A DNA stretch of 64,000 nucleotides, taken from assembly GCF_900102945.1 (NCBI RefSeq), contig NZ_FNGI01000008.1:143287-207286 (forward strand). Reading direction: 5' to 3'. This DNA comes from Modicisalibacter muralis. Lineage in GTDB: Bacteria > Pseudomonadota > Gammaproteobacteria > Pseudomonadales > Halomonadaceae. Positions within the stretch are counted from its first letter, which is position 1, and each line of letters opens with the position of its first letter. The translations under genes and the position numbers were made by a program. Below, in pieces: positions 46,997-56,137 of the stretch. The notes under the pieces were generated by a model. That model was not told the origin of the DNA, did not search any database, and worked only from the letters and a program-made list of their open reading frames with translations.

Positions 46997-48247
46997 ATGG
47001 CCAAGACGTCCCTGGACAAGAGCAAGATCAAGATCCTGCTGCTCGAGGGCATCCACCAGTCCGCGGTGGATAACCTGTTGAATGCTGGTTACACCAATAT
47101 CGAGCACCTGCAAACCTCGCTGGATGAAGACACGCTGATCGATAAGGTTCGCGATGTTCACTTTATCGGCATACGTTCGCGCACCCAACTCAATGCACGG
47201 GTATTCGCCGCCGCCGAGAAGCTTACCGCAGTAGGCTGCTTCTGCATCGGTACCAACCAGGTCGATCTGGGCGCGGCGCTGACGCGCGGCATCCCGGTGT
47301 TCAACGCCCCTTACTCCAATACCCGCTCGGTCGCCGAACTGGTGCTCGCGGAAACCATCATGCTGCTGCGTGGGATTCCAGAGAAGAGTACCCGTGCCCA
47401 CCAGGGCGGCTGGCTGAAATCGGCCAAGAATGCCCATGAAGCTCGCGGCAAGACGCTAGGCATCATCGGCTACGGCAACATCGGCGCTCAGCTTTCGGTA
47501 CTCTCCGAGTCGCTGGGCCTGGATGTGATCTACTACGACGTGGTCACCAAGCTAGGCATGGGCAATGCCCGCCAGGTCGCCAGCATGCAGGAACTGCTGG
47601 CGCGCGCCGACGTGGTCAGCCTGCACGTGCCGGATCTGCCTTCGACGCGCTGGATGATCGGCAAGGAACAGATCGCGCTGATGAAGCAAGGCAGTATCCT
47701 GATCAACGCCTCGCGCGGCAGCGTGGTGGCGATCGAGGAACTCGCCGATGCGCTCAAGAGCGGCAAGCTGCTGGGCGCGGCCATCGATGTCTTCCCGGTC
47801 GAGCCCAAGGGCAATGCCGAGGAATTCGTTTCGCCGCTGCGCGGGCTCGACAACGTGATCCTGACCCCGCATATCGGCGGCTCGACCCTGGAGGCCCAGG
47901 AGAACATCGGCATCGAGGTTTCCGAGAAGCTGATCACCTACTCCGACAACGGCACCACCATCACCTCGGTCAACTTCCCCGAGGTCGCGCTGCCGGCGCA
48001 TCCCGACAAGCATCGTCTGCTGCACATTCACGACAACGTGCCCGGCGTGCTGTCCGAGATCAACCGCGTGCTCTCCGAGAACGACATCAACATCTCGGGC
48101 CAGTACCTGCAGACCAACGCGGAAGTCGGCTACGTGGTCATCGATGTCGACAAGGCCTACGGCGCTCAGGCGCTCGAGGCGCTCAAGCACGTCGAGCACA
48201 CCCTGCGTATCCGTGCGCTCTACTCCGAGAGCAATTTCGACGATTGA
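46997..48247 (+). CDS. serA: D-3-phosphoglycerate dehydrogenase
   Basis: 416 residues, the short type with an ACT domain. The NAD site is GIIGYGNIGAQLSVL, with the Asp specificity residue in DVIYYDV. The catalytic His is in LTPHIGGSTLEAQENIG, and Arg in NASRGSVVAIEELADAL. The C-terminal ACT domain (LLHIHDNVPGVLSEINRVLSE) binds serine for feedback inhibition. It commits 3-phosphoglycerate to serine. A strong terminator follows. Confidence 0.97.
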   Translation: MAKTSLDKSKIKILLLEGIHQSAVDNLLNAGYTNIEHLQTSLDEDTLIDKVRDVHFIGIRSRTQLNARVFAAAEKLTAVGCFCIGTNQVDLGAALTRGIPVFNAPYSNTRSVAELVLAETIMLLRGIPEKSTRAHQGGWLKSAKNAHEARGKTLGIIGYGNIGAQLSVLSESLGLDVIYYDVVTKLGMGNARQVASMQELLARADVVSLHVPDLPSTRWMIGKEQIALMKQGSILINASRGSVVAIEELADALKSGKLLGAAIDVFPVEPKGNAEEFVSPLRGLDNVILTPHIGGSTLEAQENIGIEVSEKLITYSDNGTTITSVNFPEVALPAHPDKHRLLHIHDNVPGVLSEINRVLSENDINISGQYLQTNAEVGYVVIDVDKAYGAQALEALKHVEHTLRIRALYSESNFDD

Positions 48248-48280
48248 GCCCTGTCGTCGACGCTATCGCTTAACCGTTCC

Positions 48281-48307
48281 AAGCCGCCATCGATATGGCG
48301 GCTTTTT
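48281..48307 (+). terminator. Intrinsic terminator after serA
   Basis: AAGCCGCCAT (48281-48290) and ATGGCGGCTT (48295-48304) pair perfectly around CGAT, with T5 ending at 48307. Confidence 0.9.
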
Positions 48308-48511
48308 CCGTTTCTGGCGCGATGAAGTCGCGCCACGCGAGCAAGGCCAGGATTGCACAATGTTTCACCGGGTAACGGCAGACAACATTAGGTATCTCTC
48401 GTAGCACTTCATCCAAAGACTGACTACGTTTTCAGCATAAGAAGAAGCAGGGACCGCGAGGGAACCGATCGCAACGCTTCTTTTGAAGACTGCCATGGAG
48501 GCAGGCAAGCG

Positions 48512-49798
48512 ATGAAAAGAAACATTTTCATCCCGGCACTGGAAGAGCAACAGCGCATCGAGCTGGAAACCACACGCAATGCCCATGAGCGCGCATTCCA
48601 TGGGCTGCTCGATGTCGCCACATTGGTGGAAAGCGGGGATTTCTCGTTCGATAATCTATTGGCGCGAATCCGGCGTGAACTGCAGAAGTTTTCGGGCAAT
48701 GTGGACGCCATCGTCGCCCATTGGGACTTTCCGACTAGCGTGCTGGTGCCGATACTCTGCCACGAATACGGCATTCCCTCGCCCTCGCTCGAGAGCGTGC
48801 TCAAGTGCGAGCACAAGTATTGGAGCCGAGTCGAACAGCAAAAAGTCATTCCCGACTTGGTTCCGCGTTTCGCCAGCGTCGACCCCTTCACGAAAAATCC
48901 GCTGGAACAGGTCGATCTCGCCTATCCATTCTGGCTCAAGCCGGTCAAGGCTTTCTCTTCTCAGCTCGGCTTCAGGATCGACAACGCCGAACAGTTCCAC
49001 GCGGCCATCGAGGAGACCCGCACCCGGATTCATCATCTCGGCGATCCGTTCAACGAGGCGCTGGCCCACGTGGATCTGCCGCCCGAGATCCGCCGGGCCA
49101 ACGGCAATACCTGCATCGCCGAGGAGATCGTTTCAGGGATCGAGGGCGCCCCCGAAGGCAGCATTTTTCGCGGCGAATTCCGCGTTCATGGGGTGTTTGA
49201 CCTGCCCATCGACAGGCAGGACGACCTTTATGACAGGATGGAGTACCCCTCCAGCCTGCCCAAAGCGATACAGCAGCGAATGATCGATGCCAGCGAGCGC
49301 TTTCTCAAGCATATCGGTTATGACAACGGCTGCTTCAATGTCGAATTCATGTGGGACGAAAAAGCCGACCGGCTACGCCTGATCGAGGTCAACACGCGGA
49401 TATCCCAGTCGCACAGCGAAGCATTCGTGATGGTCGACGGCATGTCCAATCATGAAATCGCCATCGATGTGGCATTGGGCATTCAGCCATCGATTCCTTA
49501 TCGCCAGGGGCGATTCGCTGTCGCCGCCAAATGCATCATCCCGCATTTCGAAGATGGCATCGTCACGCGCGTACCCAGCCAGCAGGAGCTGGGCGCGCTG
49601 ACCCAGCGCTTTCCCGGGACGCTGGTCCGGCTCGATGTCGCGCCGGGCATTCGCCTGAGCGAGCTGCCTAACCAGGACAGTTTCTCCTACCATATAGGAA
49701 CGGTCTGCCTGGGCGGGGAGACCCATCGGCAGGTTCGCGAGCGTTACCAAGCCTGTCTCGAGGCGCTGCATTTCGAGTTCGATCCCGTGCCGCAATGA
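48512..49798 (+). CDS. ATP-grasp ligase-like protein of unknown substrate
   Basis: 428 residues after GGAGG. The ATP-grasp fold can be followed: CEHKYWSRVEQQKVIPDLVPR (small lobe), PFWLKPVKAFSSQLGF (ATP-binding Lys), an insert, CIAEEIVSGIEG (hinge and Glu), CFNVEFMWDEKADRLRLIEVNTRISQSHS (metal-binding Glu and Asn). The C-terminal about 110 residues (AVAAKCIIPHFEDG onward) look like the cap of carnosine-synthase or PurK-type ligases. Such enzymes join a carboxylate to an amine using ATP. The substrate is unknown. It is 51 bp upstream of a CocE-type hydrolase, probably in one operon. Confidence 0.82.
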   Translation: MKRNIFIPALEEQQRIELETTRNAHERAFHGLLDVATLVESGDFSFDNLLARIRRELQKFSGNVDAIVAHWDFPTSVLVPILCHEYGIPSPSLESVLKCEHKYWSRVEQQKVIPDLVPRFASVDPFTKNPLEQVDLAYPFWLKPVKAFSSQLGFRIDNAEQFHAAIEETRTRIHHLGDPFNEALAHVDLPPEIRRANGNTCIAEEIVSGIEGAPEGSIFRGEFRVHGVFDLPIDRQDDLYDRMEYPSSLPKAIQQRMIDASERFLKHIGYDNGCFNVEFMWDEKADRLRLIEVNTRISQSHSEAFVMVDGMSNHEIAIDVALGIQPSIPYRQGRFAVAAKCIIPHFEDGIVTRVPSQQELGALTQRFPGTLVRLDVAPGIRLSELPNQDSFSYHIGTVCLGGETHRQVRERYQACLEALHFEFDPVPQ

Positions 49799-49849
49799 GC
49801 GCTCATGCGCAGCCTCGCCAATCGTCGATTCCAGAAGAAGGGAGGAATC

Positions 49850-51874
49850 ATGCACACGATCACCTCGTTCCCCTACGAAATCCGCGTGATCGAAAACACC
49901 TTCATTACCCTGAGCGACGGCGCACGCCTGGCCGCGCGCATCTGGCTGCCGCTAGCCGCCGAGCGCGAGCCGATGCCGGCGATCATGGAATACATCCCGT
50001 ATCGCAAGCGCGACCTGACCCGTGCCCGCGACGCCAACAACCATGCCTACCTGGCCGGGCATGGCTATGTCTGCGTGCGGGTGGACATGCGCGGCAGCGG
50101 CGATTCCGACGGCGTCGTGGTCGACGAATACACCCGCCAGGAGCAGGAGGATGGCGTCGACGCCATCGCCTGGATCGCCGAGCAACCCTGGTGCGACGGC
50201 AACGTCGGCATGATGGGTATCTCCTGGGGTGGCTTCAACAGCCTGCAGGTGGCGGCGCGGCAACCGCCAGCCCTGAAAGCGATCATCAACATGTGTTCGA
50301 GCGACGACCTTTACGCCGACAACATGCATTACATGGGCGGCTGCCTGCTGGGCGACAATCTCTCCGAGGCGACGGTGATGTTCGCCTTCAACAGCCTGCC
50401 GCCGGATCCCGAGATCGTCGGCGACCGCTGGCGAGACATGTGGTTCGAGCGCCTGGAAGGTAGCGGTCTGTGGCTCGACACCTGGCTTTCGCACCAACGC
50501 CGCAGCGAGTACTGGACGGCAAGCTCGGTGTGCGAGAACTACGCCGCCATTCAATGCCCGGTATTCGCGATCGGCGGCTGGGCCGACGGCTTCACCAACG
50601 CGATCTTTCGCCTGCTCGAACACCTCGAGGTCCCGCGCAAGGGGCTGATCGGCCCCTGGGGCCACAAATTTCCGCATCAGGGCATTCCGGGCCCGGCCAT
50701 CGGCTTCTTGCAGGAAGCGCTGCGCTGGTGGGATCACTGGCTCAAGGACCGCGATACCGGGGTGATGGACGAACCCATGCTACGCGCCTGGATGCAGGAC
50801 AGCGTGTCGCCCGATACCGCTTATGCGGAGCGCCCCGGACGCTGGATCGGCGAAGACGCCTGGCCTTCGGCGCACATCGAGGAGCACGGCTATCCGCTGG
50901 GACTTTATACCCTCGGTGCCAGTGGCGAGAAGAACACCATCGACAAGGCCCTGACCGTGCAATCGCCGCTGAGTGTCGGCATGTTCGCCGGCAAGTGGTG
51001 CTCCTACGCCGCCACGCCGGACCTGCCGGGCGATCAGCGCGAGGAGGACGGCGGCTCGCTGGTATTCTGGAGCCAGCCACTGGAGGAACCGTTGGAAATC
51101 GCCGGCATGCCGTGTGTGAACCTGGAGTTATCGGTCGACCGGCCGCAGGCGATGATCGCGGTGCGCCTATCCGACGTGGCGCCGGACGGCAAGGCCACCC
51201 GCGTCACTTATGGCCTGCTCAACCTGTCCCACCGCGATAGCGACGAGAACCCGCAACCGCTGGAACCGCATCGCCGCTATCGGGTTCGCGTGCCGCTCAA
51301 CGGCACCGCCCAGCGCTTCCCGGCCGGGCACCGGCTGCGCGTCTCGCTCTCCACGTCTTACTGGCCGCTGGCCTGGTTCCCGCCGGAGCCGGTGCTGATG
51401 ACCGTCTACACCGGCAATAGCAGGCTGTGGCTACCGGTACGCCCGCCGCGCGACGCAGACGAGAGGCTGCGCCCGCTCGCCGAACCCGAACAGGCCCCGG
51501 CGGTAGAGACCACCCGGCTCGAACCCAGCGAACACAACTGGCTACTGCATCGCGATCTGGCCAACAAGGAATCGACCCTGGAAGTCATCAACGACCAGGG
51601 CGGCTATCGCATCGACGAGATCGGCACGGAAATCCGCCGCAGCACCCGCGAGTGGTACTCGTTCATGAAGGACGACTTCACTTCGGCGCGCGGCGAAACC
51701 TATACCCAGCGCGCCTTTACCCGCGACGATTGGAATATCGAAGTCATTACCCGCACGGTGCTGACCTGTACCGCCACGGACTTCCTCATCCATGCGCAAT
51801 TGGACGCCTACGAGGACGATCGGCGCGTCTACTCGCAGAACTGGGATCGCGCCATCGCACGGGATAATGTCTAG
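49850..51874 (+). CDS. CocE/NonD-family (X-Pro dipeptidyl-peptidase S15-like) hydrolase
   Basis: 674 residues from ATG 49850 after GGGAGGA. The alpha/beta-hydrolase part has the nucleophile Ser in GMMGISWGGFNSL (about residue 122), VDMRGSGDSDG, and the His in GPWGHKFPHQG. A C-terminal jelly-roll (VRVPLNGTAQRFPAGHRLRVSLS) is typical of cocaine esterase and S15 peptidases. An additional about 110 residues follow (from TRLEPSEHNWLLHRDLANK), beyond the usual CocE end. No signal peptide. It may hydrolyse an ester or peptide related to the product of the ATP-grasp ligase; that is inference from adjacency. Confidence 0.88.
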   Translation: MHTITSFPYEIRVIENTFITLSDGARLAARIWLPLAAEREPMPAIMEYIPYRKRDLTRARDANNHAYLAGHGYVCVRVDMRGSGDSDGVVVDEYTRQEQEDGVDAIAWIAEQPWCDGNVGMMGISWGGFNSLQVAARQPPALKAIINMCSSDDLYADNMHYMGGCLLGDNLSEATVMFAFNSLPPDPEIVGDRWRDMWFERLEGSGLWLDTWLSHQRRSEYWTASSVCENYAAIQCPVFAIGGWADGFTNAIFRLLEHLEVPRKGLIGPWGHKFPHQGIPGPAIGFLQEALRWWDHWLKDRDTGVMDEPMLRAWMQDSVSPDTAYAERPGRWIGEDAWPSAHIEEHGYPLGLYTLGASGEKNTIDKALTVQSPLSVGMFAGKWCSYAATPDLPGDQREEDGGSLVFWSQPLEEPLEIAGMPCVNLELSVDRPQAMIAVRLSDVAPDGKATRVTYGLLNLSHRDSDENPQPLEPHRRYRVRVPLNGTAQRFPAGHRLRVSLSTSYWPLAWFPPEPVLMTVYTGNSRLWLPVRPPRDADERLRPLAEPEQAPAVETTRLEPSEHNWLLHRDLANKESTLEVINDQGGYRIDEIGTEIRRSTREWYSFMKDDFTSARGETYTQRAFTRDDWNIEVITRTVLTCTATDFLIHAQLDAYEDDRRVYSQNWDRAIARDNV

Positions 51875-51896
51875 GCGGCACGCTAGCCTCTGTCGC

Positions 51897-53126
51897 CTAG
51901 AAAGCCGTTTCCAGCACCTCGCTGACGTTCAAGCCATCATCCACCAGGCACACACGCCGCCACTTATCGAAGGTCAAACATGGGTGCGAGGCACCGAAGG
52001 CGACGATATCGCCCACCTGTACGTCATCCGCGCCCTCGGGCAAGCGGATGAAGGCGTGCTGATCCATTAGCTTGGTCAGCGTCCAGCCCTCCACCGTCAG
52101 CGTGTCGCTGGCATCGCCACCTTCCCGATAACGGCGCAGCGGCTCGGGCAACTGGTCGAAGCCGATATCGCGCTTGCCCAGCGCAACGATGGCCAGCCCC
52201 GGCTCGGGCAGCGACTGCACCTGGGCGAAGACCTCCAGCGCCGGCAGCAGGCCCTCATGCAGATCCGCGCGCCGCGCCAACACGCCGCGCTGGGCCTCGC
52301 GATAGATGCCGTGATCGTGAACCACATAGCAGCCTGGGCGCAGCACCGGCGTGAAGCGCTCGCGCAGTTGCGCGGCATCGAAGGCCTCGGCGACCAGGTC
52401 ATACCAGGCCGAGCCCGAGGCGGTGACGATCGGCTCATCCACCTCGATCAGCCCGTCAGCGTGGAGCCGCTGGGCGGTCTCGACCAGCAGGCCGGCATAG
52501 GCGCGAATAGCGGTGACGGGATCGTCGCCGTGCACCACGCCCTCGTAGCCCTCCATGCCGGCCAGTTGCAGCGCCGATTCGGCGCCGATGAGCTGGGCCA
52601 GCGCGATGACCTGCGCCTGGTTGCGACAGCCGGTGCGCCCACCCTCGACACCCAACTCGATCAGCACCTTCAAGCGCAGCTTGCGCGCGGCGAAGAAACG
52701 CCCCAGCGCTTGCGCGTTGGCTTCGGAGTCGACCACGCAATAGAAATCCGCGCCCGCCTCGATCAGCCCGGCGACGATCACCATATTGGCTTCGCCGACC
52801 AACTGGTTGGCTAGCAGCAGGCGCTCGACGCCGTGCGCGAATGCCGCCCGGCACTGCGGCGCGGTGGCCAGAGTGATGCCCCAGGCGCCGGCCTCGCACT
52901 GACGCCGGAACAGCTCAGGCGTCATGGTGGTCTTGCCATGCGGCGCGAGATGCGCGCCGTGAGCTTCGGCGAAGCGCTGCATCCACGCCAGGTTGTGCTC
53001 GAGCGCCGGCGCGAAGATCGCCGCCGCCGGCAGGCTGACGCCCGACAGCAGTGACCGCCCCGCCTCCGGAGTGCCTTTCTGGCCCGCTTCTCGAACCGCT
53101 GCGGTCGCCGTCGCTGATTCGCTCAT
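51897..53126 (-). CDS. D-serine dehydratase-like/amino-acid deaminase (fold-type III PLP, zinc)
   Basis: 409 residues from ATG 53126 (GGGAGA upstream). The N-terminal alanine-racemase-like barrel has the PLP Lys in LAPHGKTTMTPELFRRQ. The C-terminal beta domain carries HPCLTFDKW, the His-x-Cys zinc site of DSD1-type D-serine dehydratases and related D-threonine aldolases. It probably deaminates or cleaves a D-amino acid. It is divergent from the RpiR regulator and beside D-aminoacylase and RidA, which fits D-amino-acid catabolism. The substrate could be D-Ser, D-Thr or another D-amino acid. Confidence 0.85.
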   Translation of the reverse strand: MSESATATAAVREAGQKGTPEAGRSLLSGVSLPAAAIFAPALEHNLAWMQRFAEAHGAHLAPHGKTTMTPELFRRQCEAGAWGITLATAPQCRAAFAHGVERLLLANQLVGEANMVIVAGLIEAGADFYCVVDSEANAQALGRFFAARKLRLKVLIELGVEGGRTGCRNQAQVIALAQLIGAESALQLAGMEGYEGVVHGDDPVTAIRAYAGLLVETAQRLHADGLIEVDEPIVTASGSAWYDLVAEAFDAAQLRERFTPVLRPGCYVVHDHGIYREAQRGVLARRADLHEGLLPALEVFAQVQSLPEPGLAIVALGKRDIGFDQLPEPLRRYREGGDASDTLTVEGWTLTKLMDQHAFIRLPEGADDVQVGDIVAFGASHPCLTFDKWRRVCLVDDGLNVSEVLETAF

Positions 53127-53249
53127 CCTGATTCTCCCGAACGTTCTTGCGTTCATTACCAAAACACTGTGATAGTAATTTTCATACAACTTGATTTATT
53201 GTTAGAAACTACCATACTTTGTCGCATAGGCAAGCCAAAGGAGAGATTG
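53127..53249. promoter_or_regulatory. A/T-rich divergent control region of the D-amino-acid cluster
   Basis: 123 bp, much richer in A/T than the flanks, between the dehydratase-like and RpiR genes. ACTACCATAC (53210-53219) and AGTAATTTTCATAC (53174-53187) may be related half-sites for the regulator; TAGT near 53173 and ACTA near 53210 are inverted. No perfect palindrome is seen. Confidence 0.35.
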
Positions 53250-54113
53250 GTGACCCAAGACATCGATATTCTGTCACGCATCACCGGCGATTTCGCCAGC
53301 CTGCGCGACGCCGAAAAGAAGGTCGCCGAGTTGATCTTCGCCGACATCGATTTCGTCGCCGAGGCCAATATCAGCGATATTGCCGCGCGCGCCGACGTCT
53401 CCGATGCCAGCGTGACCCGCTTCGCCCGGGCGGTGGGCTGCCATAACGTGCGCGATCTCAAGCTGCGCCTGACCCGCGCGCTGGCCGCCGGGCGCCGTTT
53501 CATCCAGGACGCCGGCGAGGCCGATGGCCTGGGTGCGGTCTACGACATCGCCGCGCAGACCCTGGCCGTCAATCGCGAGCTGATGGAACAGGCCGACATC
53601 AAGGGCGCGGTCGAGCTGCTCGACGGCGCACGCCAGATCCTGGTGTTCGGCGCCGGTGGCGGTTCCACCATGCTGACCCAGGAAATGCAGTTTCGCCTGG
53701 TGCGGCTGGGTTATGCGATCAGCGCCTACCCGCAATCGCTGCTGCCACGCATGGTCGCGGCGACCCTGGAGCCCGACGACGTGGTGGTGACGCTGTCGGT
53801 GACCGGCTATACCCCGGAGATCGTCGACTCTGCGCATATCGCCCGCCAGTACGGCGCCAGGGTGGTGGCGATCACCGCCACCGGTTCGCCGCTCGCCGAG
53901 GCCGCCGACGTGGTGCTGCCGGTGGTGGCGCGCGAAACCGACTTCATCTATCACCCGTCGTCGTCGCGCTACGCCATGCTCGCCGCCATCGATGTACTGG
54001 CGATGGAGCTGGCGTTGCGTCATCAGGACCGCTCCCGCGACAAGCTGCGCCGGCTCAAGATCACTCTCGACGCCCACCGTGGCGGCGACAATCGCCAGCC
54101 GCTGGGAGACTGA
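53250..54113 (+). CDS. MurR/RpiR-family transcriptional regulator
   Basis: 287 residues from GTG 53250 after AAAGGAGAG; the upstream ATG frame has no such site. The N-terminal HTH_6 domain (FASLRDAEKKVAELIFADIDFVAEANISDIAARADVSDASVTRF in pieces) is followed by a SIS sugar-isomerase-like domain (ILVFGAGGGSTMLTQEMQFRL, VTLSVTGYTPEIVDSAHIA). RpiR proteins sense phosphosugars or related metabolites, and several control D-amino-acid genes. It starts the run regulator-D-aminoacylase-RidA and likely controls the whole cluster. Confidence 0.9.
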   Translation: MTQDIDILSRITGDFASLRDAEKKVAELIFADIDFVAEANISDIAARADVSDASVTRFARAVGCHNVRDLKLRLTRALAAGRRFIQDAGEADGLGAVYDIAAQTLAVNRELMEQADIKGAVELLDGARQILVFGAGGGSTMLTQEMQFRLVRLGYAISAYPQSLLPRMVAATLEPDDVVVTLSVTGYTPEIVDSAHIARQYGARVVAITATGSPLAEAADVVLPVVARETDFIYHPSSSRYAMLAAIDVLAMELALRHQDRSRDKLRRLKITLDAHRGGDNRQPLGD

Positions 54114-54114
54114 C

Positions 54115-55605
54115 ATGCGCTTCGATATCCTGATTCGCGACGTGGAAGTGATCGACGGTACCGGCGCCGCCTCCTATCGCGCCGACGTCGGCGTTCGCGG
54201 CGAGCGTATCGCCGCCATCGGCCAACTCGCCGACGCCGGGGCCGGGGAAGTCGTCGAGGGGCATGGCCATTGCCTGGCGCCGGGCTTCATCGACGTGCAT
54301 ACCCACGACGACACCAACGTCATCCGCGCCCCCGAGATGCTGCCCAAGCTCTCCCAGGGCGTGACCACGGTGATCGTCGGCAACTGCGGCATCAGCGCCA
54401 GCCCGGTCACCCTCGCCGGCGACGTGCCGGACCCGATGAACCTGCTGGGCCGCGCCGAGGATTTTCGTTACCCGACGTTCGAAGCCTACGCCACGGCGGT
54501 GGACGCCGCCCGGCCGGCGGTCAACGTCGCCGCGCTGATCGGCCATACCAGCCTGCGCAGCCAGGTGATGGACGACTTCGCCCGCCCCGCAAGCCGAGAC
54601 GAGATCGAGGCCATGCGCCAGGCGCTACGCGAATCGCTGGATGCCGGCGCGCTGGGCATGAGTTCGGGGCTCGCCTACCGCAACGCCTTTCAGGCACCGA
54701 TGACCGAAATGCAGCCGCTGGTCGCCGAGGTCGGCGCCGCCGGTGGCGTCTATACCACCCACCTGCGCGACGAGTTCGCCGGCCTGACCGATGCCATGGA
54801 CGAAGCCTTCGCCACCGCCCGCCACGGCTGCGCGCCACTGGTGATCTCGCATCTTAAATGCGCCGGCGCGGGCAACTGGGGCGGCGCGCCGCAGGCGCTG
54901 GCCAAGCTGGAAGACGCCGCGCTCGACCAGCGCGCCCACTGCGACTGCTACCCCTATACTGCCGGTTCGTCGACGCTGGACCTCGGCCAGGTCACCGACG
55001 AGATCGAAATATTCATCACCTGGTCCGATCCGCACCCCGGGCAGGCGCGCCGCACACTGGCGGCGATCGCCGCCGACTGGGGCCTGACGCTGATGGACGC
55101 CGCCAAGCGCCTGCAACCCGCCGGCGCGGTGTATCACAACATGAGCGAAGACGACATGCGCCGCGTGCTGGCGCATCCGCTGTCGATGGTCGGCTCCGAC
55201 GGGCTGCCCAACGACCCGCATCCGCACCCGCGGCTATGGGGCGCCTTCCCGCGCGTACTGGCGCATTACAGCCGCGATCTGCAACTGATGCCGCTGAGCG
55301 AAGCGATACGCAAGATGACCGGGCTGTCGGCGGCGCAGTTCGGACTGATCGATCGTGGGGTGATCCGCGAGGGCGCCTACGCCGACCTGACTCTGTTCGA
55401 TCTCACGACACTCGAGGACAGCGCCGATTACGCCCAGCCTATCGCCGCCGCTCGCGGCATCGAGTTGGTGATGGTCAACGGCACGATCGGCTATCGCCAA
55501 GGCCAGGCCACCGGCGAACGCGGCGGACGCCTGCTGCGCCGCCGTGGACGCATCGATCATCGCCCCAGCAACGATTACCCAACCACCCTGGAGGAAACCC
55601 CATGA
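54115..55605 (+). CDS. N-acyl-D-amino-acid deacylase (D-aminoacylase)
   Basis: 496 residues from ATG 54115, one base after the regulator's stop. Amidohydrolase fold: metal-binding HTH in FIDVHTHDDTN, the zinc Cys in VGNCGISASPV, His in TTHLRDEFAG and VISHLKCAGAGNWG, and the catalytic Asp region VGSDGLPNDPHPHPRLWG. It releases free D-amino acids from N-acyl derivatives in the cytoplasm. It overlaps ridA by ATGA, so the two are coupled. The free D-amino acid would then go to the dehydratase-like enzyme. Confidence 0.94.
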   Translation: MRFDILIRDVEVIDGTGAASYRADVGVRGERIAAIGQLADAGAGEVVEGHGHCLAPGFIDVHTHDDTNVIRAPEMLPKLSQGVTTVIVGNCGISASPVTLAGDVPDPMNLLGRAEDFRYPTFEAYATAVDAARPAVNVAALIGHTSLRSQVMDDFARPASRDEIEAMRQALRESLDAGALGMSSGLAYRNAFQAPMTEMQPLVAEVGAAGGVYTTHLRDEFAGLTDAMDEAFATARHGCAPLVISHLKCAGAGNWGGAPQALAKLEDAALDQRAHCDCYPYTAGSSTLDLGQVTDEIEIFITWSDPHPGQARRTLAAIAADWGLTLMDAAKRLQPAGAVYHNMSEDDMRRVLAHPLSMVGSDGLPNDPHPHPRLWGAFPRVLAHYSRDLQLMPLSEAIRKMTGLSAAQFGLIDRGVIREGAYADLTLFDLTTLEDSADYAQPIAAARGIELVMVNGTIGYRQGQATGERGGRLLRRRGRIDHRPSNDYPTTLEETP

Positions 55606-55994
55606 GTATCAAGCGTTACGGCGTCGAAGGCGGCGTCGGCACCGGTGGCCAGAAACTGCCCTTCGCCCGCGCCGTGGAGGCTGGCGGCTGGCTACGCGTC
55701 TCGGGCCAGACACCGATGACCGATGGCGAGGTGGTCGAAGGCGGCATCATCGAACAGACCCGGCTGGCCTTCGACAACTGCCTGGCGATCATGCAGGAGG
55801 CCGGCTACGGCGTGGAGGACGTGGTGCACGTCACGGCGGTATTGACCGACGCGCGCTACTTCTCGTCGTTCAACAAGGTGTTCGCCGAAATCTTCGGCGC
55901 CAATCCGCCGGCGCGCATCTGCAGCGTCCAGGACCTGGTGGTCGACTGCAAGGTCGAGGTCGATGTCTCGTGCTACCGCGCCGATCGCGCGTGA
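55602..55994 (+). CDS. RidA-family 2-aminoacrylate/imine deaminase
   Basis: 130 residues, start overlapping the D-aminoacylase stop, with GAGGAAA upstream. The RidA catalytic Arg is in NPPARICSVQDLV, and the fold (VSGQTPMTDGEVVEGGIIEQT, FNKVFAEIFG) is complete. RidA hydrolyses the reactive enamines released by PLP-dependent dehydratases, which matches the dehydratase-like enzyme of the same cluster. The length is normal. Confidence 0.93.
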   Translation: MSIKRYGVEGGVGTGGQKLPFARAVEAGGWLRVSGQTPMTDGEVVEGGIIEQTRLAFDNCLAIMQEAGYGVEDVVHVTAVLTDARYFSSFNKVFAEIFGANPPARICSVQDLVVDCKVEVDVSCYRADRA

Positions 55995-56028
55995 TGGAGC
56001 GACAAAACGAAAAGCGATGAAAGAAAAA

Positions 56029-56056
56029 GTGCCGCGCCCCGGCAAGGGCGCGGCAC
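56029..56056. terminator. 11-bp G/C hairpin between ridA and the symporter gene
   Basis: GTGCCGCGCCC (56029-56039) and GGGCGCGGCAC (56046-56056) pair perfectly. A T run exists only when it is read on the minus strand (AAAAA at 56024-56028). On the plus strand it may be a processing or attenuation hairpin between ridA and the symporter. Confidence 0.5.
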
Positions 56057-56137
56057 CGAGCAGCGATGATGGATGGATATTCCTTACCACTGCCTCGGTC
56101 GCGGCAACGACCGAGCCAACAAGTATAAGAGGCTAGC

